Below are positions 32,270 to 43,188 of a DNA stretch of 64,000 nt, piece by piece; the stretch's first letter is position 1; each line of letters opens with the position of its first letter. Source of the DNA: Silurus meridionalis (lineage: Eukaryota; Chordata; Actinopteri; Siluriformes; Siluridae); contig NC_060885.1 in NCBI RefSeq assembly GCF_014805685.1, positions 25,781,632-25,845,631 of the forward strand. The letters run 5' to 3'. Under the pieces are notes generated by a model that was not told the origin of the DNA, ran no database searches, and saw only the letters and a list, made by a program, of their open reading frames with translations. Position numbers and translations under genes: made by a program.

Positions 32270-32870
32270 TCAACAAACTACTAGTAGTCATGCCATTGGA
32301 CTAAGGACTTAATATTGGACTTCAATCTTCAACCACTAAAGATCAACGAGACCCCAGTGGAGAGAGTGGACAGTTTCTGGTACCTAGGTGTTCACATCAT
32401 GCAGGACCTGTCATGGTCCTGTCACATCAACATTCTGGTGAAGAAGGCCCCCTTAAGACCATCTGAGACGCTTAAGGAACTTTAAACTACCCTCTCAGGT
32501 GCTAAAGACTTTCGACACCTGCACCATTGAGAGCATTCTAACGGGTAGCATTACTTCCAGGTTTGAGAACAGCTCAATGCAAGACATACGAGCCCTCCAG
32601 AGGGTGGTGCGGAAAGCTGAGCATATCATACACACCAAGCTCCCTGATCTGCAGGACATCTACAGCAAGCAGTCCCGGGCCAGGGCCAGGAAATTAGTGA
32701 AGTTACCCCAGCCATCCCAACAATGGACTCTTTTCCCTGTTGTGTGGAAGAAGTGCTTCTGCTCCTTGGTGGCAAACACAGAGAATAAGGAGGAGCTTCT
32801 TCCCGCAGGCAATTCGGAGTCTAAAGCAGAAAACATCTAGCACCTGGACATCTTTCTCTGTCTCACTTTA
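32270..32870 (+). pseudogene. I/jockey-type LINE ORF2 C-terminus
   Basis: Broken frames give NETPVERVDSFWYLGVHI, then the block CTIESILTGSIT, then DIRALQRVVRKAEHIIHTKL and LQDIYSKQSRARARKL. This order is typical of the C-terminus of I/jockey-group ORF2. There is no RT core and no intact frame. Confidence 0.75.
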
Positions 32871-33046
32871 CCTTCATTTTACCCCCGAAATGCAGCAAGC
32901 TAACAGGCTTGATTAAAAAAAACATATGCATTGGTGTATGCATAAGCATTCGCTGAAAATCACAACAGTGACTAAAATTTTTTATAGTTTACTTCTGCTG
33001 TTTTTTGCTGATTTTAGATTTAGTGTTTCTTAGCACCGTTTATATA

Positions 33047-33048
33047 TA

Positions 33049-33119
<71 letters not shown>
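33047..33119. repeat. (TA)n microsatellite
   Basis: (TA)n followed by CACA units leads directly into the left end of the Intruder-type deletion copy. Confidence 0.95.
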
Positions 33120-33124
<5 letters not shown>

Positions 33125-33133
33125 CACACACAC

Positions 33134-33628
33134 AGTACAGACCAAAAGTTTGGACACACCTTCTCATTCAAAGAGTTTTCTTTATTTTCATGACTATGAA
33201 AATTGTAGATTCACACTGAAGGCATCAAAACTATGAATTAACACATGGAATTATATATAAAATTATATACATAACAAAAAAGTGTGAAACAACTGAAAAA
33301 TTTCATATTCTAGGTTCTTCAAAGTAGCCACCTTTTGCTTTGATTACTGCTTTGCACACTCTTGGCATTCTCTTGATGAGCTTCAAGAGGTAATGGTAAT
33401 TCACCTGAAATGGTCTTCCAACAGTCTTGAAGGAGTTCCCCAAGAGATGCTTGGCACTTGTTGGCCCTTTTGCCTTCACTCTGCAGTCCAGCTCACCCCT
33501 AAACCATCTCGACTGGGTTCAGGTCCGGTGACTGTGGAGGCCAGGTCATCTGGCACAGCACCCCATCACTCTCCTTCTTGGTCAAATAGCCCTTGATGCC
33601 TTCAGTGTGACTCTACAATTTTCATAGG
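33134..33628 (-). mobile_element. Intruder-type deletion derivative
   Basis: Full left end (CAGTACAGACCAAAAGTTTG) and the transposase C-terminal region through the Glu block, then a jump at about 33593 to right-end sequence (TTGATGCCTTCAGTGTGACT ... TTTTCATAG). The outermost right about 60 bases are missing. An insertion of AATGGTA-like bases sits near 33393. No functional transposase. Confidence 0.88.
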
Positions 33629-33629
33629 T

Positions 33630-33860
33630 TGGATGAGGCGATAAGCGTAGGCGGAGGGAAAACTTGTTTTTTACACTACTTACTAACTAATTTTTTACTT
33701 TTTCTTCTTTGCTTATCTCAATTTTCGTCACAATCTTCGCTTTCTGGCTTCGATTCGCCATTTAGCAGTGGCGTCTCCAGCTCGTATCTCAAGTTTTTGC
33801 TCGGGTATCAAAACAAAAAATTGACCGCGTGACCGCCCGTATCTCAAAATATATATGGCT
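33630..33860 (-). mobile_element. Fragment of the pogo-like MITE family
   Basis: The reverse complement matches the interior of 30715-31329 (CTTATCGCCTC, TGACGAAAATTGAGATAAGC, GCGAAGATTGTGAC, GGCGGTCACGCGGTC). Termini are lost. Confidence 0.75.
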
Positions 33861-34129
33861 GAATCAATTTCTCTATTAACTTGATGATTTGTTTAGCCCA
33901 TTTAACTACACACTGACCATTATTATTAAAGAACCACCCACTAAACTCTGGAGTGCTCTGGACAGGTAACACAGAAGACACTGTAGAATGAAATGGAGGA
34001 ATGGGGAGAAAACAGCGAGGGGTTGAGGAGAAGATTCAGGCCAAAGAAAATGGCGGAAAGTTTCCAAAGTTTGGGATAATTTCAAACTAAAACACAAAGG
34101 AAACACTGTACAGTTGCGTCTGGTTCTTC

Positions 34130-35085
34130 TGGGGGCTTGTATTTGCCAAATGTTAGAAAATACCTATTGGCCTGTCAGTTAAGATTCATAGCCGGATGGT
34201 TTAAAGAGGACTCTAAATCTATTTTGCTTGACTTAGAGGACTCGCAGTCAACGTACCCTCTACAAAATGTATTATTTGTTAGAAGTTTCAAGGTGATTAA
34301 GGCATTATGTGACAACAGTATTGTACTTCTTTATGGAAGGCCTGGTCTATTATATGTAAGTTGAAGAACAGAGCTGACTGGTCTTCTTCTTAACCTCCAT
34401 CCACAATAACCCAGAGTTTTGGCCTAGTTTCTCGAAACTCGATTTTAAAACTTGGAATACTTATGGCATATACAGACTTGGTGATTATATTTCCAAAGGT
34501 ACTACCCTTGTCACCAACTCCTCCATATCAGTTAATGAGAAGTTTCTGCTGAATCCCCTTAGTGTAAGCAGATTACATATTTTACATATATCTGGAATCA
34601 GGCAAGTAAGATCTCTATTTGTTGTATTCTTAGAAGCAAATTTGACTCAAGCAATTCACAATTATGTGTTAAATGTAAGGTGGAAGTGTGAGATTTTACC
34701 TATTTGTTATGGAACTGTCCTGTAATCAGAGCTCATTGGTTAAAAGTTGAATGAGCCGTATGTTTGGATTTGATTTCATGTCTTCCATTCAGGCACTCAC
34801 AGAACAAATTTGGTAGCTGTCTATTTGATTTTCTTGCCTTTGCTGGCAGAATAAATATATTGTTAATGTTGATCAGTGACAAACACTTATCTTTGAGAGG
34901 ATGGCACAAGATTATTAAGGAAATGATTCCCTTAAAATGTTTTACTTGTCACTCATATGTGTACTAAAGCTTTTTGTCAAGTCTGGTCTCCATACCTGGA
35001 TTTTATCAATGTCTCTCTCTAAGCAATATTTTGAGTTTTGGTATGTAATAATGCACATGTATGTGTTTTTTTCCCCTTGTTTTTT
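34130..35085 (+). pseudogene. L1/Tx1-type LINE 3' region
   Basis: 34137-34364 reads YLPNVRKYLLACQLRFIAGW, then NVLFVRSFKVIKALC. Later frames carry EFWPSFSKLDFKTWNTY-like residues near 34420, a C-rich block and FDFLAFAGRINILLMLISDK then LRGWHKIIKEMIPL (34830-34935). These are C-terminal ORF2 sequences of fish Tx1/L1 elements. Many stops. Confidence 0.7.
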
Positions 35086-36255
35086 CATTAGCACTGTAAA
35101 AGATGGGCTCAGCACTGGTGCTCCTGAGGGATGTCTCCTTTCCCCACTGCTATTCTCCCTTTATACAAATCACTGCACATCAAGTGACCCAACTGTCAAA
35201 CTTCTAAAATTTGCAGATGACACCACGCTCATCGGACTCATCCAAGATGGCGACAAGTCTGCATATGAGCAGGAGGTGGAGCAGCTGGTGCTATGGTGCA
35301 GTCAGAACAACCTTGAGCTAAACACACTCAAAACTGTGGAGATGATAGTGGACTTTAGAAAACACCCTTCTACACTACTTCCCCTCACAATATCCAACAT
35401 CCCTGTGTCATCTGTGGAGAACTACAAGTTTCTGGGCACTACCATTTCCCAAGACCTGAAATAGGAATGCAACATAAACTCGATTCTGAAAAAGGCCCAG
35501 CAGAGGATGTACTTTCTACGCCAATTAAGGAAGTACAGTCTGCCACAGGAGCTGTTGATACAGTTCTACACTGCAGTCATTGAATCTGTCCTGTGCTCAT
35601 CAATCTGGTTTGGAGCAGCAACAAAACAGGACAGAAACAGATTTCAGAAAAAATCATTGGTGCTCCTCTTCCCACTCTCCAGGACTTATACCATACAAGA
35701 ACCAGAAACCGGGCAGAAAAAATCATTAATGACCCTTCACACCCTGGACACAACATCTTACTGCTCCTCCCTTCTGGCAGGCGCTACAGAACTTTGTTCA
35801 CTAAAACTTCCAGACACAGAAACAGTTTCTTTCCCCAAGCAATCACCCTCACTAACAACTGACCATAATTATATTCCCTGCTCATATCTATCTAAGTACT
35901 GCACTGAACTGTCAGTCATTACATTATCTGTATATGTTGCACACACTATGGCTGCTATATATTGTACAAAGTTCTATAGTAAACTCTCTTTCATACCTGG
36001 CACACAATACTGTCATTTGCACTACCATCCACTCACACTTTATGTACATTACTGATCTGTATGCCTATTTAATACCCACACTGTCTATACTGTATCATAT
36101 TGTCTGTATTGTCTTGTATAGTCTGTTTTTGTCTTGTCTGTTTTGTCATGTATAGGTTTTATTTGTCTGTACTTTTGAGAGTCGCAAACAGCTGGAACCA
36201 AATTCCTTGTGTGTGTCAACACACTTGGCCAATAAACCTGATTCTGATTCAGATA
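35086..36255 (+). pseudogene. I/jockey-type LINE, RT to 3' end
   Basis: 35100-35461: GAPEGCLLSPLLFSLYTN, then KLLKFADDTTLIGLIQDG (catalytic FADD) and NNLELNTLKTVEMIVDFRK. A TAG at 35462 falls where the family has Trp. 35507 on: MYFLRQLRKYSLPQELL and SSIWFGAATKQDRN, then a frameshift to KIIGAPLPTLQDLYHTRT and LLLPSGRRYRTLFTKT. The 3' UTR ends AATAAACCTGATTCTGATTC at about 36255. 5'-truncated; two visible lesions make it inactive. Confidence 0.85.
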
Positions 36256-36564
36256 CTTTGTTTGTTGGTTTGGTTTGTCTGTTTGTTATTAGTGGTTAAA
36301 ATTAAAAACACAAATACAATACCAATAGTGTCATGTGTACATGCTTCATTAGACTTGACATTTATAACAAAAAAATAACTAGAACCGTAATTCTTCCAAG
36401 AGCAACATATTTCCCAGTTCCCTGACCATGACAGAACATGTATGTACATTTCTCAAGCATTCATCCCATCTATTGTCATGCATGTTAAAACCCATTTCTT
36501 CTTCCCAATCATGTTTTATTTTCTCTGTAATGTTGTCCACCTTATATAATAGTAACTTATAAAT

Positions 36565-36955
36565 TAGGGATGCACTGAAATGAAAATTCTGGGCCGAAAC
36601 CGAAAACCGAAAAAGAGGAAAGCAAGGCTGAAAACCGAAAACCGAAACACCGAAAGAAATTATGCCCATTATTATTACCATTGCATTTATGGCTATGACT
36701 GTGTACTAACCTTACTAAAATCAAGGCATTTCAATTGCATAAATTAATATTAAAGTTTCAAAGAATAAATCAATTACAAATTATGAAAATATTTATTTAT
36801 AGCACATTGCAACAATGCACAGGATAAAATAAATAAAAATTCAAACTTAAATGTTTAACTTAAATGCACTCGTGTGTACATTAAATAATAATGTACAGGC
36901 CCTCTGGCCTGCTGAAAGGTTGTAAAATTAAATATGAATACATATAAAATATAAA

Positions 36956-37023
<68 letters not shown>

Positions 37024-37521
37024 ATATAATATACATATAAAAACAAAGTGCATTCAGAACAAGTGCAACTGCTTAAAGATACAACAATACAACAATATCA
37101 CTGGGAAACTTCTTGCCTTTTTAAAAACGTCCGCCACAGACGGAGTGCACATGCTCGGAGGGGTTTTGCTTTTCTGTGCCGCGTTTCTCTCATATTCAGC
37201 ATAGCGATCGGGATGTTTGGATTTCAGGTGATAAATTAAACCCGACGTGGAGAAAGTCTTTGCAGACGAAATTTCGGCATTACATGTTTTGCAAATCGCT
37301 ATCCGTGGGTCTTTCTCAGATATACTGAAATACGTCCACACCGCAGACATGTTGTTTCAGACATGCACGTGCAGGCCGCGGTTTCTGTTTGCGTCATCAC
37401 AACAAACTGTTTCGGCCGCGTTTTTTCGGTGATCAAAGTCTTTCGGCTGAAAACCGAAAATGCACTTCTGGGCCATTTTCGGCCGAAATTTTTCGGTGGC
37501 CGAATATTCGTTGCATCCCCA
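36565..37521 (-). mobile_element. ZBED-type hAT element
   Basis: Perfect 8-bp duplication TTATAAAT at 36557-36564 and 37522-37529. Ends TAGGGATGCACTGAAATGAA and, inverted, TGGGGATGCAACGAATATTC, with subterminal CCGAAAACCGAAA repeats. Contains a (TA)n block at 36963-37020 and a BED-finger reading frame. Confidence 0.93.
37054..37350 (-). pseudogene. hAT transposase N-terminus with BED zinc finger
   Basis: Open from ATG 37350 (MSAVWTYFSISEKDPRIAIC) with CKTC, then GLIYHLKSKH: a complete CxxC...HxxxxH BED finger, followed by SMCTPSVADVFKKARSFP. The frame then runs into AT-rich element sequence and stops. The catalytic RNase H-like and dimerisation domains are deleted. Could still make a short DNA-binding peptide if transcribed, but there is no evidence for that. 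Confidence 0.8.
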
Positions 37522-38076
37522 TTATAAATGTTTGATATGTTACCACTCGTTTCAGGGTGTATATAAACAACTGTCTCTAAAATAGGATTCAAACTCAAAA
37601 TCTGAAAGTCTGGAATATATTTTCTAATACAATCTCTGACTTACGTACAGAAGTAAGGTCAATTGTTTTATTTGTTAAAATATAACAAAATGTTTCTTTT
37701 GTATAAAGATCTCGAATTGTTAGTATACCTTTATATTTTTATTGAAAAAATAGTTATTGTGCAATCCAGGAGGAAAAACTTATTTTATTAGAAATTGGGG
37801 TATCTATATACATGTCTGGAACTTTCAAATGTACCTTAATTTGTGGATAGAATCATAGTCTTGTTGGAAGCCACTGCCAGGCTTAACGGCGCAAAGGTCA
37901 ATATTATTCGGAGTTGGACAAATATTGTTGTGATGTTGCAAGTTGGGCTGAAAAGTACTACTATCCTAGCTGACTTTTGTTTTTTCTATTTTTCTTTCTT
38001 TATACAAGTGTTCGGCTTCATGGCATCTGTCTGTACATAGTTCTTTTAAATGGTGATCTTTGATATGTTTCTGAAA

Positions 38077-38620
38077 TTAAACAAAATTGTAATTATTAGC
38101 AATTTTAAATGTACTGTTATCTAAAAATCCTTGATCTAGATCATCAGAGGTTGGCATTAATTCACCTTTTCCCCAATTTATCGTAAATCCAGAAAAGCTA
38201 AGAAACCTTTTAAGAAGATCTAGTAATGGTGGACAGATAGGGTTAGAAATGTATAAAAGTATATTGTCTGCAAAGAGAGAGTAAGTGAGATATTGGGATC
38301 TGCCCTTTGTCACTATAGGCACTATACCGCAATGTTGACTAAAACTAACGGCCAGTGGCTCCATTGATATCACAAATAAGAAAAACGATAGAGGGCATCC
38401 CTGTTGTGTGCCATGGCTTACCTGAAACATATTCGAAATGCCTTGATTTGTAATGACCGAGGCTATTGGGTGTGCATAAATTATTTTGATAAATTTGATG
38501 AATACTTGAACGAATCCAAATTTTGTTCGAGCTGCAATCATATATTTCCATTCTATCTGGTCGAAGGCTCATTGAGCGTCTTTGAATTTTGCTTGTTAAT
38601 GTTAATTATGTTAAACATTA
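38077..38620 (-). pseudogene. L1/Tx1 reverse transcriptase core
   Basis: Reads HGTQQGCPLSFFLFVISMEP, then YSLFADNILLYIS and INWGKGELMPTSDD. The catalytic FADD appears as FADN, losing an essential Asp. Upstream pieces near 38860 read YADPDGFSAELF (family APGPDGFS). Inactive. Confidence 0.82.
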
Positions 38621-38989
38621 AACAAATTAAATATGTGTGTGTCTATTGGGCATAAAACCGTTCTGTTTTAATTAACAATTGAACATATGCATTTTTTCAA
38701 TCTATTAACTAAATTTTTACTTATAATCTTTGATTTGACAGGAATAAGAGAAATCGGACGGTAGGATATCTGCAACTTCTTTTTAAGGCTCATTGGTGCA
38801 AGATTATTCCTAAATCTTTTTTTTAAAGTTCAGCACTAAAGCCATCAGGATCCGCATATTTATTATTAACTGTGATTTATTCATTATATATTTATAGATA
38901 GATTTATTATTAACTGGTAACTGTGACATTATTTTATTCAATTTCTCCAATGTAATCTCTTCATCCAAACTCAGCCTAGATAAATGAGA

Positions 38990-39668
38990 AGAGTTGTGTT
39001 AGGAAGGGCATCCAGCGTAAAACAAGTGCCAAATTAAATATGCAGATCACAAACCAGAATTTCATACCGGATCGGTCGAGGCCCAGGTTACCAACAACCG
39101 CCACAGGTATTGTTAGCCAACAGGGTACCAGTGGAAATTGGGCTACTGTTGGTTAAAGGAAGAGAAGGAGAGGAGGAAAATGTCTACAGAGACGGCAGGG
39201 AAATGAGAAGTGTAGGAGAGTGGAGGTTTTGGTGGGTACTTTGAATGTTGGCACTATGACTGGTAAAGGGAGAGAGATAGCTGATATGATAGAGAGGAGA
39301 AAAGTAGATATGTTGTGTGTTCAGGAGACCAAGTGGAAAGAGAGTAAGGTCAGGAACATTGGAGAAGGGTTTAAAATGTTCTATCATAGTGTAGATGGAA
39401 AGAGAAATGGTGTACTGGAGGTGAAGAGAGTTTCTGATAGGGTTATAAACATGAAGCTTAAAGTTGAAGTGGTGATGATAAATGTCATCAGTGCCTATGC
39501 TCAGTAGGAGTAAGACAGAGTGCATGTGTGTTAATGAGAGGGAGGGCAGTGGAGTGGTACGGTTGCAGGGAGAAGAGTTGGTGAAGGTGAAAGAGTTTAG
39601 GTACCTGGGGTCAGCAGTGCAAAGTAATGGAGAGTGTGTTAGAGAAGTGAAGGATAAAGTAATGGAAA
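38990..39668 (+). pseudogene. RTE-type LINE piece (endonuclease joined to C-terminal RT)
   Basis: The leader has GGAAGGGCATCCAGCG and ATACCGGATCGGTCGAGGCC. 39220-39507 gives VLVGTLNVGTMTGKGREIAD, then VDMLCVQETKWKESKVRN (endonuclease with catalytic QET). Near 39500 it jumps to LSRSKTECMCVNEREG and KEFRYLGSAVQSNGECVRE, from RT after the catalytic core. A large internal deletion removed the active site. Flanked on both sides by antisense L1 sequence. Confidence 0.82.
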
Positions 39669-40805
39669 ATGAAATTATCTCTCCAATTACAACCAAATAC
39701 CTGCCATTCCTATCTTTAATTGTTTGTTTATTGTTAAAGGAAACAGGCTTTTTGATAATTATTGCTACACCTCTGTCTTTGGTTGAAAAGTTTTTGGGGG
39801 GGTTTAATTCTTAACTTGGCTGTAGTTTTAATGTGTTTCTTGGAGGAAAATTATTTATGCCCCCAATTTTGAGATGCACATAAACTTTTTGATTCGACTA
39901 TTAACTCTGCACATGTTCCAGCTTAACAGATTGAATGTGTTGTCACCATGAGCATTCACCCTGTTACTCAATGTATATAAGACATGTTCTGCCTGACCTT
40001 TTTAAATAAAAACTGTCATTTCATTACCTTCCAACTTTAAAAATTCAACCTTACTGTAAACATTAACAATACAAAAACGATGCCTTTCAGTCCTTTCAGT
40101 TTATAAAATTTGTTGATATTTAGACTCGTTCTTTTCTTCTGATGCCCTTGTCAAACACTGCGACTTCTTCATTTCTTCAGCTTTTCACCCTATTTTGTAG
40201 ATATGTTTCGGCTCTTTCGGGTGAATCAAAAACCTTTATTTAATTGTTCTTCACAGTCACAATGAATTTGGAGGGAAAACGAAATCCACATCTCACTTCG
40301 TGCTCCCTGCATTTCTTTCAAATGTTATCTAACCTCTGTCTCTGTATCAGGACACCGGCAGCCAGATCTGGGAAGATATGTATCGCTTTACCATTGTATT
40401 GTAGGGGTTTTGATCTTGCCAGGCGCAAAATGCGTTCTTTCACTTGATAATGATGAACTCGGACAATAAACGCTTGAGACCGCCTGTCTTTTGGAGGTTG
40501 TGGTGATCAGTGTGCCCTGTCAATCTTAATTGCACTGTTGAAATTTCCTTTGCCCAGGATCTGTTCCAGAAGTTTTGTCACAAACTCAGTAGGTTTACCT
40601 TTCACAGCACCTTCCTTTACACCAACAATTCTAATATTTTGTCATCAAGATCTCAACTCCAATTTGCAGGTCTTTTCCCTGAGCATACTCGGTCTCAAAG
40701 TATACACACCATTTCTCCTATCAATGCAGGGTTTCTTGATCCTTTGTAGCTTTTTCAGTTACTGACTGTTAGCTAGTGACATGGTCAGCTCTGATAATGT
40801 AGATA

Positions 40806-40915
40806 ATGGGGAGGGTTGCATTAGGAAGGGCATCCAGCGTAAAAACGTGCCAAATCAAACATGCGGATGATCCGCTGTGGCGACCCCTGATGGGAGAAGT
40901 CGAAAGAATGTAGAT
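40806..40915 (+). repeat. RTE 3' tail
   Basis: TTAGGAAGGGCATCCAGCGT, GCGGATGATCCGCTGTGGCG and ACCCCTGATGGGAGAAG are the 3' end common to fish RTE elements. It lies inside the antisense L1 ORF1 region. Confidence 0.75.
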
Positions 40916-41085
40916 AAAAGAACATCACATTTTCTGTTAAAGGACCTATGCACTTTCGCTATTGTTTCCATGATGTCTGTATTTGTCACCTCCGTAACTT
41001 TTACGCTAGCTGGAACAGCATCGGACAGCGGCATTCGGTCCTCTTCAGTACTCGACTTTTTTACTTTCTTCTGCCTTGTCATCAT
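40916..41085 (-). pseudogene. L1/Tx1 ORF1 N-terminal remnant
   Basis: MMTRQKKVKKSSTEEDRM then DIMETIAKVHRSFNRKCDVL: a basic start and a helical stretch as in fish L1/Tx1 ORF1. The call depends mainly on position next to L1 ORF2 pieces. The frame is cut by the RTE tail. Confidence 0.5.
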
Positions 41086-41088
41086 TAG

Positions 41089-41547
41089 CCCTATTCGGAC
41101 GGGACTAGTTTTCCAAACGACGTTTGAGTTAGAATTTCTTTCAGCCGACGTCTGTCATTTCATGTATGGATTCGGACGGGACTAACATCTCCTTGTTTAT
41201 TGCGTAGGTAGGAGTGTCTGTGTTTTACATGTGGGCGTTGCACAAGACCTCCACATGCATTATTGGTGCGCAGAAAGCAGAAATTTGAATACCGGTAAAC
41301 GCATTTTGGAAAAAAACTTTTTCGCCAATCACAGACATTCGCATTCGGACGGGATTAGATTTCTCAGAGGAGCACCGAGTTTGCTGAAATACAGTAGGTA
41401 ATTTGCTCTGGAATTTTTACAGAGGTCGTGTGAGAAAAAGACAGACATGGCAGATTCGGACGGGATTAAAATCACAAAGTACCTCTGTAAAACAGAAATT
41501 TCTCTAACGACCCCCTGTAAAACTAGTCCCGTCCGAATAGGGCTATT
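41089..41547. mobile_element. Harbinger-like MITE
   Basis: Ends AGCCCTATTCGGACGGGACT and the exact inverse at 41547, flanked by ATT on both sides (3-bp duplication). The motif ATTCGGACGGGA(C/T)TA recurs internally near 41171, 41343 and 41455. No coding sequence. Superfamily by duplication length only. Confidence 0.8.
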
Positions 41548-41745
41548 GTTTAGGATAGTCAGGATGAATGAGTGATGATTTTCAAAAGCTACAAGGTGTA
41601 TTAGTTTGAAATAATTTAGATTAGCAGAAAGCTACTAAACACATTTATTTCATTCAATGCTGGAAGCACCCACAATACCCAATATCCTTTTAATATACTT
41701 TTATTCATCTTTTAAATTTATTTTATATAATTTTTATATACTACA

Positions 41746-42321
41746 GAGGAATCCCGTTGTACGAGCAACCTATAGTACGAGCAAACGGAGATACGAGCAA
41801 CCTCGCTCGCAAAATTTACCCTGTTTCACAAGCAAATTTCGAAGGCACGAGCAAACTCACGCTGCCGGCTCCCCGTTTTCGGCGGAGGGTCGCATCAGTT
41901 GCTTAGTTGATGACGTATCACTCGGTCGCTCTCGTTGTTCAGTGCAGCAAAACGTAACTGTGGCAGCGGGGGCGTGGCCGAGCGGCGGTTGGTGAATGGA
42001 GGGCGACGAAAAGTAAATAGAATTACATGGAAACCGAGGAGGTTATGAGCGTTTTGTGCGTCTCACACTCGCAATCAACCACTATCACATGAGTAAGTGT
42101 TAAATTATGTTTATATTACGGTCATTTGCTGTGTATTTGTTTTTAAAAATAGGCTACAGTTACTTTTTAAGTGCAGAAATAAGCGATCGAATGACATCTC
42201 GGAACGGATTAAATCACTTTTACATTCATTCCTATGGGGAAAATCAGTTCGAACATACGAGCAAATGGACACACGAGCAATTTTCAAGAACGAATTATGA
42301 TCGTACAACGGGGTTCCATTG
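41746..42321. mobile_element. Pogo-like MITE containing LTR-like sequence
   Basis: Ends CAGAGGAATCCCGTTGTACG and, inverted, CAATGGAACCCCGTTGTACG, with TA on both flanks (41744-41745, 42322-42323). Many ACGAGCAA copies lie near both ends. Interior 41959-42006 (TGTGGCAGCGGGGGCGTGGC ...) resembles the start of the solo LTR at 56642. Confidence 0.88.
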
Positions 42322-42364
42322 TATTTCCATTGATCAACTTTTTTATTATTTGTAATTGCACTTT

Positions 42365-42445
42365 ACGGTGTCAGCCAGATGAGGATAGGTACCCTTTTTA
42401 GTCTAGATCCTTTAAGGATTTTCTTAACCACTGTTAAAGTCCACA
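42365..42445 (+). repeat. L2 3' UTR scrap
   Basis: GTGTCAGCCAGATGAGGATA and TCCTTTAAGGATTTTCTTAA resemble the L2 UTR segment seen at 2900-2950. Confidence 0.55.
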
Positions 42446-42834
42446 ATTTAAAAAAAAAGCATATTCAAAACTTTTTGGGAACTCTAAAAATCTTAGTCTG
42501 TCCCAGAGACAAAGCAAAAAACAAACTCACAGAAAAAAAACTTGGGGAAAAAGACCACATAACAACTTTAATGAATAGGCAGCAGACAGGCACAAAAAGG
42601 GGAACTCAAATATACATAGGACTAACAATTCTCAGGTGGAAACAGAAGATGATAAGGGACACTGGAGCAAAATCAGAGCAATATCTGTTGGGGAAAATGG
42701 GAAAAACCAGGAAAGAACAAAACAAAATCCAAGCTGGAATCCCCCTAACACTAACAATCAGATGTCAAAACTACTAAACTAAAAAACCCTCAAAATAAAC
42801 CTCCAAAAAGCAGGAGTAAAGTTATTACAAGTCA
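42446..42834. other. Intron, nothing recognised
   Basis: A-rich stretch with an open frame (42379-42777) rich in Lys and Thr and no recognisable domain. Probably non-coding. Confidence 0.4.
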
Positions 42835-43185
42835 GTGTTCCAAAAAGACCTCTAGCAGAAATATAGAGGTGATACCCAAAGATCCGGATCCAGATATTAA
42901 TCATTTCCTGGCTGCCCCAAAGCCTTGATCTCAAAACATATTATCTGTAGAGTATGACATGAAAAGACAGGTGTATTTAAGGAGCCTACATGAACAGAAT
43001 ATTGGAGGAAAAAGAAAATTCCCCAATATGTTTGGAACAACCTATCTGGCAAGTTCCTTCAAAAACTGTTTGCAAGGATACCTAAAAAAATGTATGCTTG
43101 TGGTTACACTATGTATTGATTTGATTTGGATATCTCTTCTGTTCATTTACTTTCCATTTTGTTAATTGATGAAAAAAAATGAATA
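42835..43185 (+). mobile_element. Tc1 right-end fragment
   Basis: Degraded C-terminal transposase sequence (AAAAGACAGGTGTATTTAAG; AACCTATCTGGCAAGTTCCT) followed by TTGATTTGATTTGGATATCT and CTTCTGTTCATTTACTTTCC, the 3' part of a Tc1 family. No terminus survives, because copy C of the MITE-like family starts at once. Confidence 0.55.
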
Positions 43186-43188
43186 ACT

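Larger units (their letters stand above)
36380..41640 (-). mobile_element. Antisense L1/Tx1 LINE, heavily interrupted
   Basis: Minus-strand L1-type pieces are collinear: C-terminal region (36380-36556), RT (38060-38900), endonuclease/linker region (39670-40085), ORF1 (about 40120-41085). Insertions: ZBED hAT 36565-37521, RTE piece 38990-39668, RTE tail 40806-40915, MITE 41089-41547. The order suggests one old full-length element later hit at least four times. Confidence 0.65.

Noticed and set aside
39184..39696. 170-codon minus-strand open frame
   Set aside because: Antisense shadow of the RTE endonuclease region read on the plus strand.
42379..42777. 132-codon open frame
   Set aside because: Begins in L2 UTR sequence and continues in A-rich DNA with low-complexity Lys/Thr content; no domain.
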